This document shows, piece by piece, positions 7,148-16,077 of a DNA stretch of 44,487 nt. Under the pieces are notes generated by a model. That model saw nothing but the letters and a program-made list of their open reading frames with translations, did not search any database and was not told where the DNA came from. This DNA is from Planctomycetia bacterium (GTDB lineage Bacteria; Planctomycetota; Planctomycetia; Pirellulales; JALHLM01): assembly GCA_034440135.1 (NCBI GenBank), contig JAWXBP010000054.1, positions 1 through 44,487 of the forward strand. The letters run 5' to 3'. The position numbers and the translations under genes were made by a program. Every line of letters starts with the position of its first letter. Position 1 is the first letter of the stretch.

Positions 7148-9532
7148 ATGCAGAAAAGAATTCGACACCTGTTCGTGGTTATTGCCGCAGGCGGTTGCTT
7201 GGGGTGGCTGGCTAGTGCGTATCAAACGACGCATGCTCAAGAAGCGGCGACTAAGCCGCCGGCCTCCACGTCGGTCGGCGACGTGCTGCCGCTGCCGCCG
7301 AAGCCGTTTCAAGGCACGATCAATCTGCGGGCGAAGGATTCCAAGTCCGACTTCCCGCAGCCGATTCAAGTGCCGGAAGGCGCGCCGAACATTCTGCTTG
7401 TCTTACTCGACGACGTCGGGTACGGAGCGACGAGCACGTTCGGCGGTCCGTGCAACACGCCGACGCTCACCAGACTCGCCGAGAAAGGATTGAAATACAA
7501 CCACTTCCATACCACGGCGCTCTGCAGCCCGACGCGCGCGGCGCTCATCACCGGGCGGAATCATCACTCCGTGCATACGGCTGCGATCATGGAAGGCGCG
7601 ACCGGTTTTCCCGGCTATGACTCGCTGATGCAGAAAGATACCGCGACCGTCGCAGAAGTGCTCAAGCAAGCCGGGTACGGCACCGCATGGTTTGGCAAAA
7701 ACCACAACGTGCCAGATTGGCAAACGAGCCAGGCCGGCCCGTTTGATCTGTGGCCGACCGGACTCGGTTTTGATCACTTTTACGGCTTCGTCGGCGGCGA
7801 CACGAATCAATGGCGGCCGGCGGTCACCGAGGGAACGAAACCGATCGATCCCTACATCGGCAAGCCGGACTATAACTTCGACTACGACATCGCCGACCAG
7901 GCTTCGAAATGGATCAAGATGCAGAAGACGGTCGCGCCGCAGAAGCCGTTCTTTTGCTATTACGCCCCCGGCGCCACGCACGCGCCGCATCATCCAAAGC
8001 CGGAATGGGTCGCGAAGTACAAAGGCAAATTCGATCAAGGCTGGGACAAGGTTCGCGAGGAAACTTTCGCGCGGCAGAAAAAGTTGGGCGTGATTCCGGC
8101 GGATGCGAAACTCACGCCGCGTGCCCCCGGCGTGCAAGCCTGGGACGCCTGCAGCCCGGAAGAGAAAAAGGTCTACGCGCGTTTCATGGAGGTCTACGCT
8201 GGATTCCTGGAGCAGACGGATCATAACGTCGGCCGCGTGCTGGAGACGATCGACGAACTCGGCCAGACGGAAAACACGCTGGTCATATATATCGCTGGCG
8301 ACAATGGTGCGAGCGCCGAAGGAAGCTTGCAGGGATTGCTCAATGAAATGACCTTCTTCAACGGCGTGCCGGAGAATCTCAAAGACGTCCTCAAGCATGC
8401 CGACGATATCGGCACCTGGAAGTCGTACAACCACTATCCGGTCGGCTGGGCGAACGCGATGTGTACGCCCTTCCAATGGACCAAGCAGATCGCCAGCCAT
8501 TACGGCGGCACCCGCAACGGCATGGTGGTCTCGTGGCCCAAGGGGATCGCGGCGAAGAACGAGCTACGCGCGCAGTGGCACCACTGCATCGACATCGTCC
8601 CCACGCTCTTGGACGTCGTGGGCTTGCAGCAGCCGGCCTCGGTGAACGGCGTCGCGCAGAAGCCGATCGAAGGCGTGAGCATGGCGTATACCTTCGCCGA
8701 CGCCCAGGCGCCGAGCACGCGCACGACGCAGTACTTCGAGATGCTCGGCAACCAGGGGATTTATCACGACGGCTGGACCGCTTGCACGACGCCCATCGTG
8801 CCGCCTTGGAGCGCCGCCGCGACCGAGGCGGACGTGATCTCCGGCTACAATTGGGAACTTTACGCTCCGACGGACTTCTCGCAGTCCGAGAACCTCGCGG
8901 CGAAGATGCCGGACAAGTTGCTGGAATTACGGTTGCAGTTTTACACCGAGGCGGCCAAACATAGCGTGCTACCGCTCGATAGCAGCAAGACGTCGCGCCT
9001 CGACCCGGCCATCCGGCCGAGCCTGACGCGCGGCCGGAAGTCGTTCACGTTCTACGATGGGCAAAGCCGCATTCCCGAGGGCGCTAGCCCGGACATCAAG
9101 AACAAATCGTGGTCGGTCACGGCTGACGTTGACGTGAAGGCCAATTCGAACGGCATGCTGATCACGCAAGGCGGCCTGTTCAGCGGCTGGGCCTTGTACC
9201 TGGAACAGGGCAAGCCGGTGTTCCACTCCAACTTTGTCGACGTGGCCCACTATCAGGTCGCCGGCAAAGTCGCGCTCACTCCCGGCAAGCACACCATCAT
9301 GATGGATTTCGCCTACGACGGAGGTGGCATCGGTAAAGGCGGCATGGCCACGCTCACCGTGGATGGCAAGGAAGTTGCCAAGGGCCGCGTGGAAAAAACC
9401 GTGCCGATCCGCATTTCGCTCGACGAAGGCCTCGACGTCGGCGAAGACACCGGCACGCCGGTGAGCCTCGACTACGACGTGCCGTTTAAGTTCACGGGTG
9501 AAATCGAGCACGTGACCATCGATTTGAAGTAA
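7148..9532 (+). CDS. Exported arylsulfatase (type I, formylglycine)
   Basis: The product hydrolyses sulfate esters, probably on polysaccharides or aryl compounds outside the cytoplasm. From ATG 7148 it has 794 residues. An N-terminal hydrophobic signal ends near HAQEAA. The metal-binding LLDDVG lies at about 86-91, and the sulfatase signature CSPTRAALITGR begins at Cys126, the residue converted to formylglycine. The metal-site motif YIAGDNGASAEG comes later. A C-terminal beta domain of about 200 residues follows the catalytic core. It is homologous to the second sulfatase of the operon but clearly diverged. An anaerobic or FGE-type maturase must be encoded elsewhere, as none is in the window. 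It starts 43 bases after the surface-protein gene. Confidence 0.93.
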   Translation: MQKRIRHLFVVIAAGGCLGWLASAYQTTHAQEAATKPPASTSVGDVLPLPPKPFQGTINLRAKDSKSDFPQPIQVPEGAPNILLVLLDDVGYGATSTFGGPCNTPTLTRLAEKGLKYNHFHTTALCSPTRAALITGRNHHSVHTAAIMEGATGFPGYDSLMQKDTATVAEVLKQAGYGTAWFGKNHNVPDWQTSQAGPFDLWPTGLGFDHFYGFVGGDTNQWRPAVTEGTKPIDPYIGKPDYNFDYDIADQASKWIKMQKTVAPQKPFFCYYAPGATHAPHHPKPEWVAKYKGKFDQGWDKVREETFARQKKLGVIPADAKLTPRAPGVQAWDACSPEEKKVYARFMEVYAGFLEQTDHNVGRVLETIDELGQTENTLVIYIAGDNGASAEGSLQGLLNEMTFFNGVPENLKDVLKHADDIGTWKSYNHYPVGWANAMCTPFQWTKQIASHYGGTRNGMVVSWPKGIAAKNELRAQWHHCIDIVPTLLDVVGLQQPASVNGVAQKPIEGVSMAYTFADAQAPSTRTTQYFEMLGNQGIYHDGWTACTTPIVPPWSAAATEADVISGYNWELYAPTDFSQSENLAAKMPDKLLELRLQFYTEAAKHSVLPLDSSKTSRLDPAIRPSLTRGRKSFTFYDGQSRIPEGASPDIKNKSWSVTADVDVKANSNGMLITQGGLFSGWALYLEQGKPVFHSNFVDVAHYQVAGKVALTPGKHTIMMDFAYDGGGIGKGGMATLTVDGKEVAKGRVEKTVPIRISLDEGLDVGEDTGTPVSLDYDVPFKFTGEIEHVTIDLK

Positions 9533-9594
9533 ACCGCGACCATCCGTCCTTGCGTTCGCGAATACGCTCCAACACTGTAATAGGCGCTTTTAGC

Positions 9595-10611
9595 ATGCAT
9601 CTACTGCGTTCAAACTTCATCGCCGTTCTCGTTGCTTACACAGGAGTCTGGTTGCAACCGGCGCATACGTTCGCGCAATCACCCGCTGTTGTTCCGCTCC
9701 CTTCGTGGAATTCGGGCCCGGCCAAGACGGCGATTCTGGAATTCGTCCAGAAGACGACGACGGCAGGTTCGCCGGAGTTCGTTCCGCAAGACGAACGCAT
9801 GGCCGTGTTCGATAACGACGGCACTCTGTGGCCAGAGAACCCGGTCCCGTTCGAAGTAGCCTTCGCGCTTGATACGGCCAAGGCCATGCTGGCGGGGAAT
9901 CCGAAGCTCCAGGAGCAGCCGGCTTACAAAGCGCTGGCGAGCCATGACATTGCCGCGCTGACCGAGAACCACTTGAAGTTGCTCTTGCAATTGGTGATGG
10001 AGACGCATGCGGGCCGCACGACGACGGAGTTTGAGAGATCGGTCGCTGATTGGATCGCCACGGCCAAACATCCGCGATATGGCAAGCTTTATTCGGAATG
10101 CACGTACCAGCCCATGCAAGAAGTGCTGAAGTTGCTGCGTGCGCACGGCTACAAGACGTATATCGTCTCCGGCGGCGGGCAAGAGTTCATGAGGGTTTGG
10201 GCGCAACAGGTGTACGATGTTCCGCCGGAGCAAGTCATTGGATCGGTGCTCAAAACAAAGTATGATCTGATCAACGACCAGCCAACGTTGACGATCCTTC
10301 CCGAACTCGCCCTGAACGACGACAAAGCCGGCAAGCCGGTGGCCATTCACCATCTGATCGGCCGCACGCCGGTGATGTGTTTCGGCAACTCAGACGGCGA
10401 TCAAGAAATGTTGCAGTTTACCACGATCGGTCGGCAACCAAGTTTCGGGCTGATCGTCCACCACACCGACGCCGTCCGCGAATATGCCTACGACGCCCAA
10501 CCGAAAAGTTCCGGCAAGCTTATCGAGGCCTTGGCCGCGGCGCCAAAACGCGGTTGGATCGTCGTGGACATGCAACGCGACTGGAAGCGCATCTTCTCCT
10601 TCACTGAATAA
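9595..10611 (+). CDS. Exported HAD-superfamily phosphatase
   Basis: This 338-residue haloacid-dehalogenase-type hydrolase starts at ATG 9595 with a signal peptide (to about HTFAQS). Motif I is FDNDGTLW with the nucleophile and acid Asp73 and Asp75. Motif II is YIVSGGG, and the C-terminal metal motif is CFGNSDGDQEM. The fold suggests a phosphomonoesterase of the phosphoserine phosphatase branch, acting in the periplasm if the signal peptide is used. It lies between two sulfatase genes with short gaps (62 and 21 bases), so it may remove phosphate from the same substrate or act in sulfatase substrate processing. The substrate itself is not evident. Confidence 0.85.
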   Translation: MHLLRSNFIAVLVAYTGVWLQPAHTFAQSPAVVPLPSWNSGPAKTAILEFVQKTTTAGSPEFVPQDERMAVFDNDGTLWPENPVPFEVAFALDTAKAMLAGNPKLQEQPAYKALASHDIAALTENHLKLLLQLVMETHAGRTTTEFERSVADWIATAKHPRYGKLYSECTYQPMQEVLKLLRAHGYKTYIVSGGGQEFMRVWAQQVYDVPPEQVIGSVLKTKYDLINDQPTLTILPELALNDDKAGKPVAIHHLIGRTPVMCFGNSDGDQEMLQFTTIGRQPSFGLIVHHTDAVREYAYDAQPKSSGKLIEALAAAPKRGWIVVDMQRDWKRIFSFTE

Positions 10612-10632
10612 ACGTCTGGCGGAATCAGCTAC

Positions 10633-13023
10633 ATGAAACGCAACAGTGGGACATCCCTGGCGACGGTCATCGCCGTCGGCGCACTTGCCGGTTGGTTGAC
10701 CGCAAACTGGCAATCGAACCGCGCGCACGCACAGGCGGTCAAGCAACAGGCCGCTTCCAGCGCAGTCACGCAACTGCCGCAGCCAGATCCGGCGTTTGAG
10801 GGCAAAATCGGCGACACGTACAAGGACTCGACGCCCAGCTACCCCGCGTCGGTCACTGCGCCCCAGGGCGCGCCGAACGTATTGCTGATTCTGTTGGACG
10901 ACGTTGGCTTCGGCATGTGCTCGCCGTTTGGCGGTCCCGTGCCGACACCGCAAATGGAAAAGCTCGCCGCGAACGGGCTGAAATACACCCGCTTTCATAC
11001 GACGGCGCTTTGTAGCCCGACGCGCGCCGCCCTCTTGGCCGGCCGCAATCATCACAGTTGCGGGACCGGCGTGATCATCGAGATGGGGACGGGTTACCCC
11101 GGCTATACGGGGATTATTCCGCGCAGTACCGCGCTCATCTCGGAAATGCTGCGCGACAATGGCTATGCCACGGGAATGTTCGGCAAATGGCACAACACTC
11201 CCGAGCCGAATATCAGCCCGGCCGGCCCATTCGATCGCTGGCCGACGGGTCTCGGGTTCGATTACTTCTACGGCTTCAATCAGGGCGAGACGAATCAGTA
11301 TTACCCGGTGATTTACCGCAATACGACGTGGACGCCGCAGCCGAAGTCGCCGGAGCAGGGGTATCACTTCACGGCCGACATGACCGATGAAGCGATCGCC
11401 TGGACGCGCAACGTCCGCGCGGCCGATCGTGCCAAACCTTGGTTTGTGTACTTCAGTACTTCGGGCGTGCATGCTCCCCATCACGCGCCGCAGGACTATC
11501 GGGAAAAATACCGCGGCAAATTCGACCACGGCTGGGACAAGCAGCGCGAATTGACGCACACCAGGCAATTGGAAATGGGCGTCATCCCTTCCGGCACGAA
11601 GCTGACGCCACGGCCGGAAGGTATTCCGTCCTGGGAGAGCCGCTCGGCGGATGAGAAGCAAGTCTACACGCGACTGATGGAGAATTACGCGGCGTACATG
11701 GAGTACACCGATTTCGAGGTCGGCCGCCTGATTGACAGTCTGGCGGCGTCAGGGGAACTCGATAACACGCTGGTGATGTACGTCGTCGGCGACAACGGCG
11801 CAAGTGCTGAAGGCGGCTTGGAAGGCACGTTCAGCGAAATCGCGAGTTTGATCGGAGTGCAGCTTGGTCTGGAAAGCACGATCAAACGACGAGACGAGAT
11901 CGGCGGCCCGCGCAGCGAGCCCCATGTTCCAGTTGGTTGGGCGTGGGCCATGGACGCGCCGTTTCAATGGACCAAGCAAGTGGCGTCGCACTTCGGCGGC
12001 ACGCGCAACCCGATGATTGTTCATTGGCCCCAGGGCATCAAGTCCAAAGGAGAAGTGCGCACGCAATTTCATCACGTGATTGACGTCGTGCCGACAATTC
12101 TGGAGGCCTGCAAGGTTACGGAGCCGAAAACCGTAAACGGCATCGTGCAGAAGCCGATCGAAGGGACGTCGATGGTTTACACGTTCGACGACGCCCAGGC
12201 GACAGGACGGCGCACAACCCAGTATTTCGAACTCGCCACCAACCGCGCGATCTACCACGACGGCTGGGTCGCGTGCAGCCACTTTGGCCTACCTTGGGAG
12301 ACGCTTGGCAAGGGAGACGACTTCGTCAACGCGGCGTGGGAGTTGTACCACGTGGACGAAGATTTCAGCGAAGGCGTCGATCTGGCCTCGCAGCAGCCGG
12401 CGAAATTGAAGGAATTGCAAAGCAAGTTCCTCGAGGAAGCGAAAAAATACGGCGTGTTCCCGCTCGATCCCCGCTTTAGCGAGCGCATGGATCCCAAGTT
12501 GCGCATCTCTGGCGAGCCGCCGGCAAGCTGGGAGTATTTTGGCGACGACGTCTGGCTGCCGGAGCCGATTGGCCCGCAGCTCTTCCCGCGCTCGCATACG
12601 ATGACCGCGACGCTCGATATCCCGGCCGGAGGCGCGGAAGGCGTCGTAGCGTGCGCCGGCGCATTCTCCGCGGGGTGGTCACTCTACATCAAAGACCAGA
12701 GGCCGATGTTCCGATATCAAGCCTTCGAATTGGCCGACGTCGACATTGCCGGCACGGCGCAGATTCCGGCAGGAAAAGTCGTGATCAAAACAGAATTCAC
12801 GCCCGATCCCAAGTCGAAAACCGGCGGCGGCACGCTCAAGCTGTTCGTGAACGATCAGCCAGCCGGCGAAGGGGAACTCGCACGCACTTTTTTTCGGCAC
12901 GGGCTGGAACCATTTGAAGTCGGACGCGACTCGATTACGCCCGTCGCACCGGCCTACAAGGATCAAGGAACGTTCGAATTCACCGGCAAGATTGAGTCGG
13001 TTCGCTTCGAGCTGACGAAGTAA
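10633..13023 (+). CDS. Second exported arylsulfatase (type I, formylglycine)
   Basis: A 796-residue type I sulfatase, last gene of the operon. The N-terminal signal (TVIAVGALAGWL) ends near AHAQA. The metal-binding Asp pair is LLDDVG (Asp89, Asp90), and the formylglycine motif CSPTRAALLAGR begins at Cys127. YVVGDNGASAEG supplies later metal ligands. The C-terminal beta domain matches that of the first sulfatase. The two enzymes align along the whole length, which points to an old duplication with a phosphatase gene between the copies. Distinct loop sequences (after CSPTR and before DNGASAEG) suggest different sulfate positions or substrates. Confidence 0.93.
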   Translation: MKRNSGTSLATVIAVGALAGWLTANWQSNRAHAQAVKQQAASSAVTQLPQPDPAFEGKIGDTYKDSTPSYPASVTAPQGAPNVLLILLDDVGFGMCSPFGGPVPTPQMEKLAANGLKYTRFHTTALCSPTRAALLAGRNHHSCGTGVIIEMGTGYPGYTGIIPRSTALISEMLRDNGYATGMFGKWHNTPEPNISPAGPFDRWPTGLGFDYFYGFNQGETNQYYPVIYRNTTWTPQPKSPEQGYHFTADMTDEAIAWTRNVRAADRAKPWFVYFSTSGVHAPHHAPQDYREKYRGKFDHGWDKQRELTHTRQLEMGVIPSGTKLTPRPEGIPSWESRSADEKQVYTRLMENYAAYMEYTDFEVGRLIDSLAASGELDNTLVMYVVGDNGASAEGGLEGTFSEIASLIGVQLGLESTIKRRDEIGGPRSEPHVPVGWAWAMDAPFQWTKQVASHFGGTRNPMIVHWPQGIKSKGEVRTQFHHVIDVVPTILEACKVTEPKTVNGIVQKPIEGTSMVYTFDDAQATGRRTTQYFELATNRAIYHDGWVACSHFGLPWETLGKGDDFVNAAWELYHVDEDFSEGVDLASQQPAKLKELQSKFLEEAKKYGVFPLDPRFSERMDPKLRISGEPPASWEYFGDDVWLPEPIGPQLFPRSHTMTATLDIPAGGAEGVVACAGAFSAGWSLYIKDQRPMFRYQAFELADVDIAGTAQIPAGKVVIKTEFTPDPKSKTGGGTLKLFVNDQPAGEGELARTFFRHGLEPFEVGRDSITPVAPAYKDQGTFEFTGKIESVRFELTK

Positions 13024-13040
13024 GCATCTCACACAAGCCC

Positions 13041-13194
13041 GTAGCGCCAGCAAGGAACGAAAGCTGGTGATAATCCAATCGAAGACGCCCGACAGAACGC
13101 ATCCTTACAATCGAATGCCGTTTTGGCGAAACGGACGATCAGCCCGGCGTTCACTTCAAGCGATCAGAAACGTCGACTCCCCCTTGCTGGCGCT
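13041..13194. repeat. Inverted 13-base repeat after the sulfatase operon
   Basis: AGCGCCAGCAAGG at 13043-13055 recurs in inverted form as CCTTGCTGGCGCT at 13182-13194, a perfect match. The first copy starts 20 bases after the sulfatase stop codon and the second lies next to the insertion-sequence remnant. I see no gene in 13024-13203. I recall this sequence as a frequent intergenic repeat in planctomycete genomes. Confidence 0.5.
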
Positions 13195-13203
13195 TAGCGC
13201 TCG

Positions 13204-14163
13204 CAGGCCGCTGAAGAACTCCGCAAACGAGGCGTTTGTTCTCTTTTTGCGAGCTGGCTTTTGCTTGAGCTGGGCGGGTTGCCGGCAGGATCGCGGTGGT
13301 CAGTGGCGCTGTTCGCCCGACGGGCTTTCAGGCAACGGGCGCCGGGCGTCTCATGCTGACCAGGTTGAACGCTGCCGCCGACACGTCCAGCAGTTGCCGC
13401 AGTTTCCAGCGACCGACCACGCGACTGCGATCCATGCCTGCCACTGATTTCAGCCAGCCGAAACATTCCTCAATCTTCTTGCGGCACTTCTGACTCAGCG
13501 AAGTTCCCTCGGTCTTCATGCGTCGCTTCAAGCATCGCTTCATGCGACGACGCGCACGAATGCCAGGGGGCCGCTTCGGATGTCGCACCGTCTTCAACTT
13601 CGCCGGTTCGCGCACCAAGGGGGTGTGCGGTTCGATCGGGCGATCTTCCCACTCCTGGAAAAACTCGCCGTCATCGCATCCCGTATCAGCGCCCATCGTC
13701 GTGGGAACGCGTTGGTGTTTCGTTTTTAGATCATCGAGCATGTCCGTCGCGGCCTGGCGTTCGGTCTCGCCGTTGGCTTCCGTCACCGCGATCGTCACGA
13801 TCAGGCGCTGGCGAAGCTCGCGATGAGCGTACTCCTGGCGGCTGAAAATAGCCAAGGCATATTCTAAAATGTCCCGCTCCCGTTCCAACTCCTGAATGCG
13901 GGCCTCCAGCGAGGTGGCCACCGGCCCGCTACGCTTCAACTGCTCGCGCTTCCAGCGATACAACTGGTTCGTGCCGGCCAAGCCCAGCCGCTCAGCCAAC
14001 TACCGGCGATGCTCGCCACGAACACCGCCGCCATCCGATCGCTCCTGCCTGACCTCTGGGCCCTCAACACATCCACGCCTCGCGCGATCAAGTACGACAA
14101 AACGCCACCAGCCGCCGCCGTCGCACCCACGCAAACCGCCGCGCCGAAATGGCGGTGCGTCAA
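13204..14163 (-). mobile_element. Decayed, chimeric insertion-sequence remnant (IS5-like end, IS3-like start)
   Basis: The segment combines parts of two element types. CAGGCCGCTGAAGAACTCC at 13204-13222 resembles the terminal inverted repeat of IS5-type elements, which typically reads CAGGCTGCTGAAAAA. The coding part 13328-13999 ends like an IS5-family DDE transposase but begins like an IS3-family OrfA. Traces of more OrfA (VASIAGS, frameshifted) reach to about 14060 and possibly 14163. No matching inverted repeat is visible at the right end, so the element is truncated and probably immobile. Confidence 0.65.
13328..13999 (-). pseudogene. Chimeric transposase fragment (IS3 OrfA N-terminus joined to IS5 DDE C-terminus)
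   Basis: The open frame of 223 codons begins at TTG directly after a TAG stop. Residues 1-55 (AERLGLAGTNQLYRWKREQL, LEARIQELERERDILEYALA) are an IS3/IS911-type OrfA helix-turn-helix and leucine-zipper region. From about residue 70 onward the sequence (VTEANGETERQAATDMLDDL, TMGADTGCDDGEFF, RKKIEECFGWLK, SAAAFNLVSMRRPAPVA) is the C-terminal half of an IS5-type DDE transposase. The upstream OrfA continuation is in a different frame and interrupted by the stop. The catalytic DDE set cannot be complete because the front half of the IS5 transposase is missing. It is best read as a deletion fusion. Confidence 0.7.
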
Positions 14164-14180
14164 CGGTTACATAAAACCTC

Positions 14181-15044
14181 TCACCCGAGCGCTTTTCCAA
14201 GCTCGTAAATCTCCACGGCATCGAGCACCAGATCGTTTTGCTCGAACAGCCGTTTCACGGCGGCCTTGTGGATTTTCATCTTCGCCCCGCCGACGCCGAT
14301 GGCGCCATAGCAGATGCGCCCTTCGCGTTCTTTGCCTTTGTCCATGACGTCGATGCCGGCCAGACCGGCCGGAGGCACAGCGTTCAAATCCACGGCGACC
14401 TTCAGATCGCGCGCTTGCGTCAACGCGTGCGCGGATGCAAGTTCTACGCCCGCGGCGCCGGCCGCGATGACCACTGCAACGCCGTCGAACGCCGCCGCAG
14501 TCTCCTCGGCTTTGCCCGCGGCCACCGCCGTCAACTTCGCATTCGGTTCCTGCGCACGAATCGCCGCGCAGACTTGTTCCGCCCGAGCGACATCGCGTGA
14601 GGCGACTCGGACCGTAGCGCCTTGTCGCGCCAACAATCGGACTGCCCGCTGACCGACTGGGCCTGTGGCGGCGAGCACCAGTGCCGTCACGCCTGAGAGC
14701 GCGATGTACTTTTCCACCGCCAATACCGCTGCGACCGCGGTGGTGTTGGCGCCGCCGGAATCGATCATCGCGGAGACCCGCATCGGTCCGAAAAACGCCT
14801 TCTTGACGGCCTTCAGTACGGCTTCACCGCTGCGCACGTCGGAACCGCCAATGAAGAGCGCCGTCCGCGCCAAATCCTCTCCGCCTCGGGTAAAGATGGC
14901 CCCATACACGCGATCGCGCACGTTCTCCGGCGTGATCCCATGATGCCGCAACAGATGCTCCGCGCCGGCGTCAATCGCCACGACGCTATCAAACACGCTC
15001 GGCTGGTCGTCCGTATCCAGTTGAATGAGGATGGAAGGCTTCAT
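14181..15044 (-). CDS. mtdB: NAD(P)-dependent methylene-tetrahydromethanopterin dehydrogenase
   Basis: MtdB oxidises methylene-tetrahydromethanopterin to methenyl-tetrahydromethanopterin in formaldehyde oxidation. The 287-residue product from ATG 15044 carries the Mpt-dehydrogenase N-terminal domain (MKPSILIQLDTDDQPSVFDS, VYGAIFTRGGEDLARTALFIGGSD) and a Rossmann segment (ALVLAATGPVGQRAVRLLARQGATVRVASRD). The ending AIGVGGAKMKIHKAAV is also typical. The extension to 15101 adds only a basic tail and is not used. The gene follows fae on the same strand, so both are probably one transcript. Since the C1 carrier genes in planctomycetes are usually scattered, mch and fhcABCD are likely elsewhere. 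Confidence 0.9.
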   Translation of the reverse strand: MKPSILIQLDTDDQPSVFDSVVAIDAGAEHLLRHHGITPENVRDRVYGAIFTRGGEDLARTALFIGGSDVRSGEAVLKAVKKAFFGPMRVSAMIDSGGANTTAVAAVLAVEKYIALSGVTALVLAATGPVGQRAVRLLARQGATVRVASRDVARAEQVCAAIRAQEPNAKLTAVAAGKAEETAAAFDGVAVVIAAGAAGVELASAHALTQARDLKVAVDLNAVPPAGLAGIDVMDKGKEREGRICYGAIGVGGAKMKIHKAAVKRLFEQNDLVLDAVEIYELGKALG

Positions 15045-15163
15045 CGCAGACGATTCCCGACGAAATCGGATGGTGCGAAAAATAGATTTCGAAACTCGCA
15101 ACCAAAATGAGCAACGCCGACCAGTTTGGTCGGCGTCGCGTAAAACTCAATTCTCCCCAATCC

Positions 15164-15193
15164 TCTCCGCGCCTCAGCGACTCCGCGGTTCAA
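15164..15193 (-). repeat. Dispersed intergenic repeat just after the fae stop codon
   Basis: The 30 bases 15164-15193 (core GCCTCAGCGACTCCGCGGTT on the plus strand) match 18496-18524 with about five differences. On the minus strand the motif reads TTGAACCGCGGAG and so on, and it begins 10 bases after the stop codon of fae. The second copy begins 12 bases after the stop codon of another minus-strand gene. Similar sequences (AACCGCAGAGGCGC...) are, from memory, widespread dispersed repeats in bacterial genomes. Confidence 0.55.
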
Positions 15194-15203
15194 GGAAATA
15201 AGT

Positions 15204-15701
15204 CTAAAACCCGCGGAACGGATGCGCGGCTTTGTCCTTGCCGGCGAGCATTTCATCCACAGTGGGCTTGCCGCCCATGGCGTTGATGATCGACTGCTTC
15301 GTCGCGGCGTAGTTGTATTCGTAAATCTTCTTGTCGTCCGCGGCCTGCCAATGGATGAACACGCCGCACACGATGACGAGATCTTCCGCTTCGCTCTTCT
15401 TGATGACACCTTCGGCCACCGCATCGGCGACCGCCTTGGCAACCGCGGCTTGCGCCGGGCCGAACATCTGCACCGCCTGCCGCGCGTCCTTGATCGTCAC
15501 CTTGGTGATCATCACCGTCGACGGCTTGACCGGCAAATTCGGCTCCAAAACGGCCAGCAAGTTGCTGTGACCTTTGCTCTGCCGCGCCAATGCGTTGGCG
15601 AACGCCACGCCCACGGGTCCGTCCTTGCTGCCGATCAGCAAGTCGATATGCGCGATCTCGTTTCCTTCCCCGACCAAGGCTTCCCCGACGAACATCGACA
15701 C
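15204..15701 (-). CDS. fae: Formaldehyde-activating enzyme
   Basis: Fae condenses formaldehyde with tetrahydromethanopterin to give methylene-tetrahydromethanopterin, the substrate of the downstream MtdB. From GTG 15701 it is 165 residues, the normal length. It begins MSMFVGEALVGEGNEIAHID with the conserved active-site His18, followed by LLIGSKDGPVGVAFANAL, AVLEPNLPVKPSTVMITKVT and FGPAQAAVAKAVADAVA. GTG 15701 is chosen because GGGAG lies 7-8 bases upstream and the N-terminus then matches the family; ATG 15695 is the alternative. The gap to mtdB is 159 bases and holds a dispersed repeat. Confidence 0.93.
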   Translation of the reverse strand: MSMFVGEALVGEGNEIAHIDLLIGSKDGPVGVAFANALARQSKGHSNLLAVLEPNLPVKPSTVMITKVTIKDARQAVQMFGPAQAAVAKAVADAVAEGVIKKSEAEDLVIVCGVFIHWQAADDKKIYEYNYAATKQSIINAMGGKPTVDEMLAGKDKAAHPFRGF

Positions 15702-16077
15702 GGCAGTTCTCCCTATACAATGCGATTTTTGTTGCGCGATTTTCTCCACGGACCATTGGCAGGGCGTACTAGACACCGCGTGCGCGACCGCCGTGGGGCA
15801 AGTGTTTTGACCGGCTCAAGGTAGCAAACGGGGGGCAAGTTGCAAGCACCCCCACCAGGACGGCCCGAAGTTGCCCGGTCGGGCCACTTGAACGAAAAAT
15901 CTCACCAGTTATGCTGGCCAACCTAACCGGAACACTCACCGCAACCAGCAAAGTCGCGAATGCGACCTAGCCATCCCCGCGGTGAGTCCCTGGCGACGCC
16001 TTGATGGAAGCGGTCGGCGCCGCCTGTTTTGCGGCCGACTGAGCGTCGCCACCCATGTCCCCCTTGGAGGAATCTGC
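15702..16077. other. Divergent intergenic region between fae and the CAP-domain gene
   Basis: No gene is seen. A possible rightward promoter is TTGAAC (15888-15893) and TATGCT (15910-15915) with a 16-base spacer, which would leave a leader of about 155 bases for the CAP-domain gene. The leftward promoter for fae cannot be placed with confidence. Confidence 0.35.

Noticed and set aside
5899-7149. Minus-strand frame of 416 codons
   Set aside because: Composition is that of reverse-complemented repeats; it has no domain and overlaps a supported gene.
7403-8500. Minus-strand frame of 365 codons opposite the first sulfatase
   Set aside because: Shadow of a well-supported sulfatase; no family features.
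10390-11661. Minus-strand frame of 423 codons across the phosphatase and second sulfatase
   Set aside because: It spans the junction of two real genes on the other strand and shows no domain.
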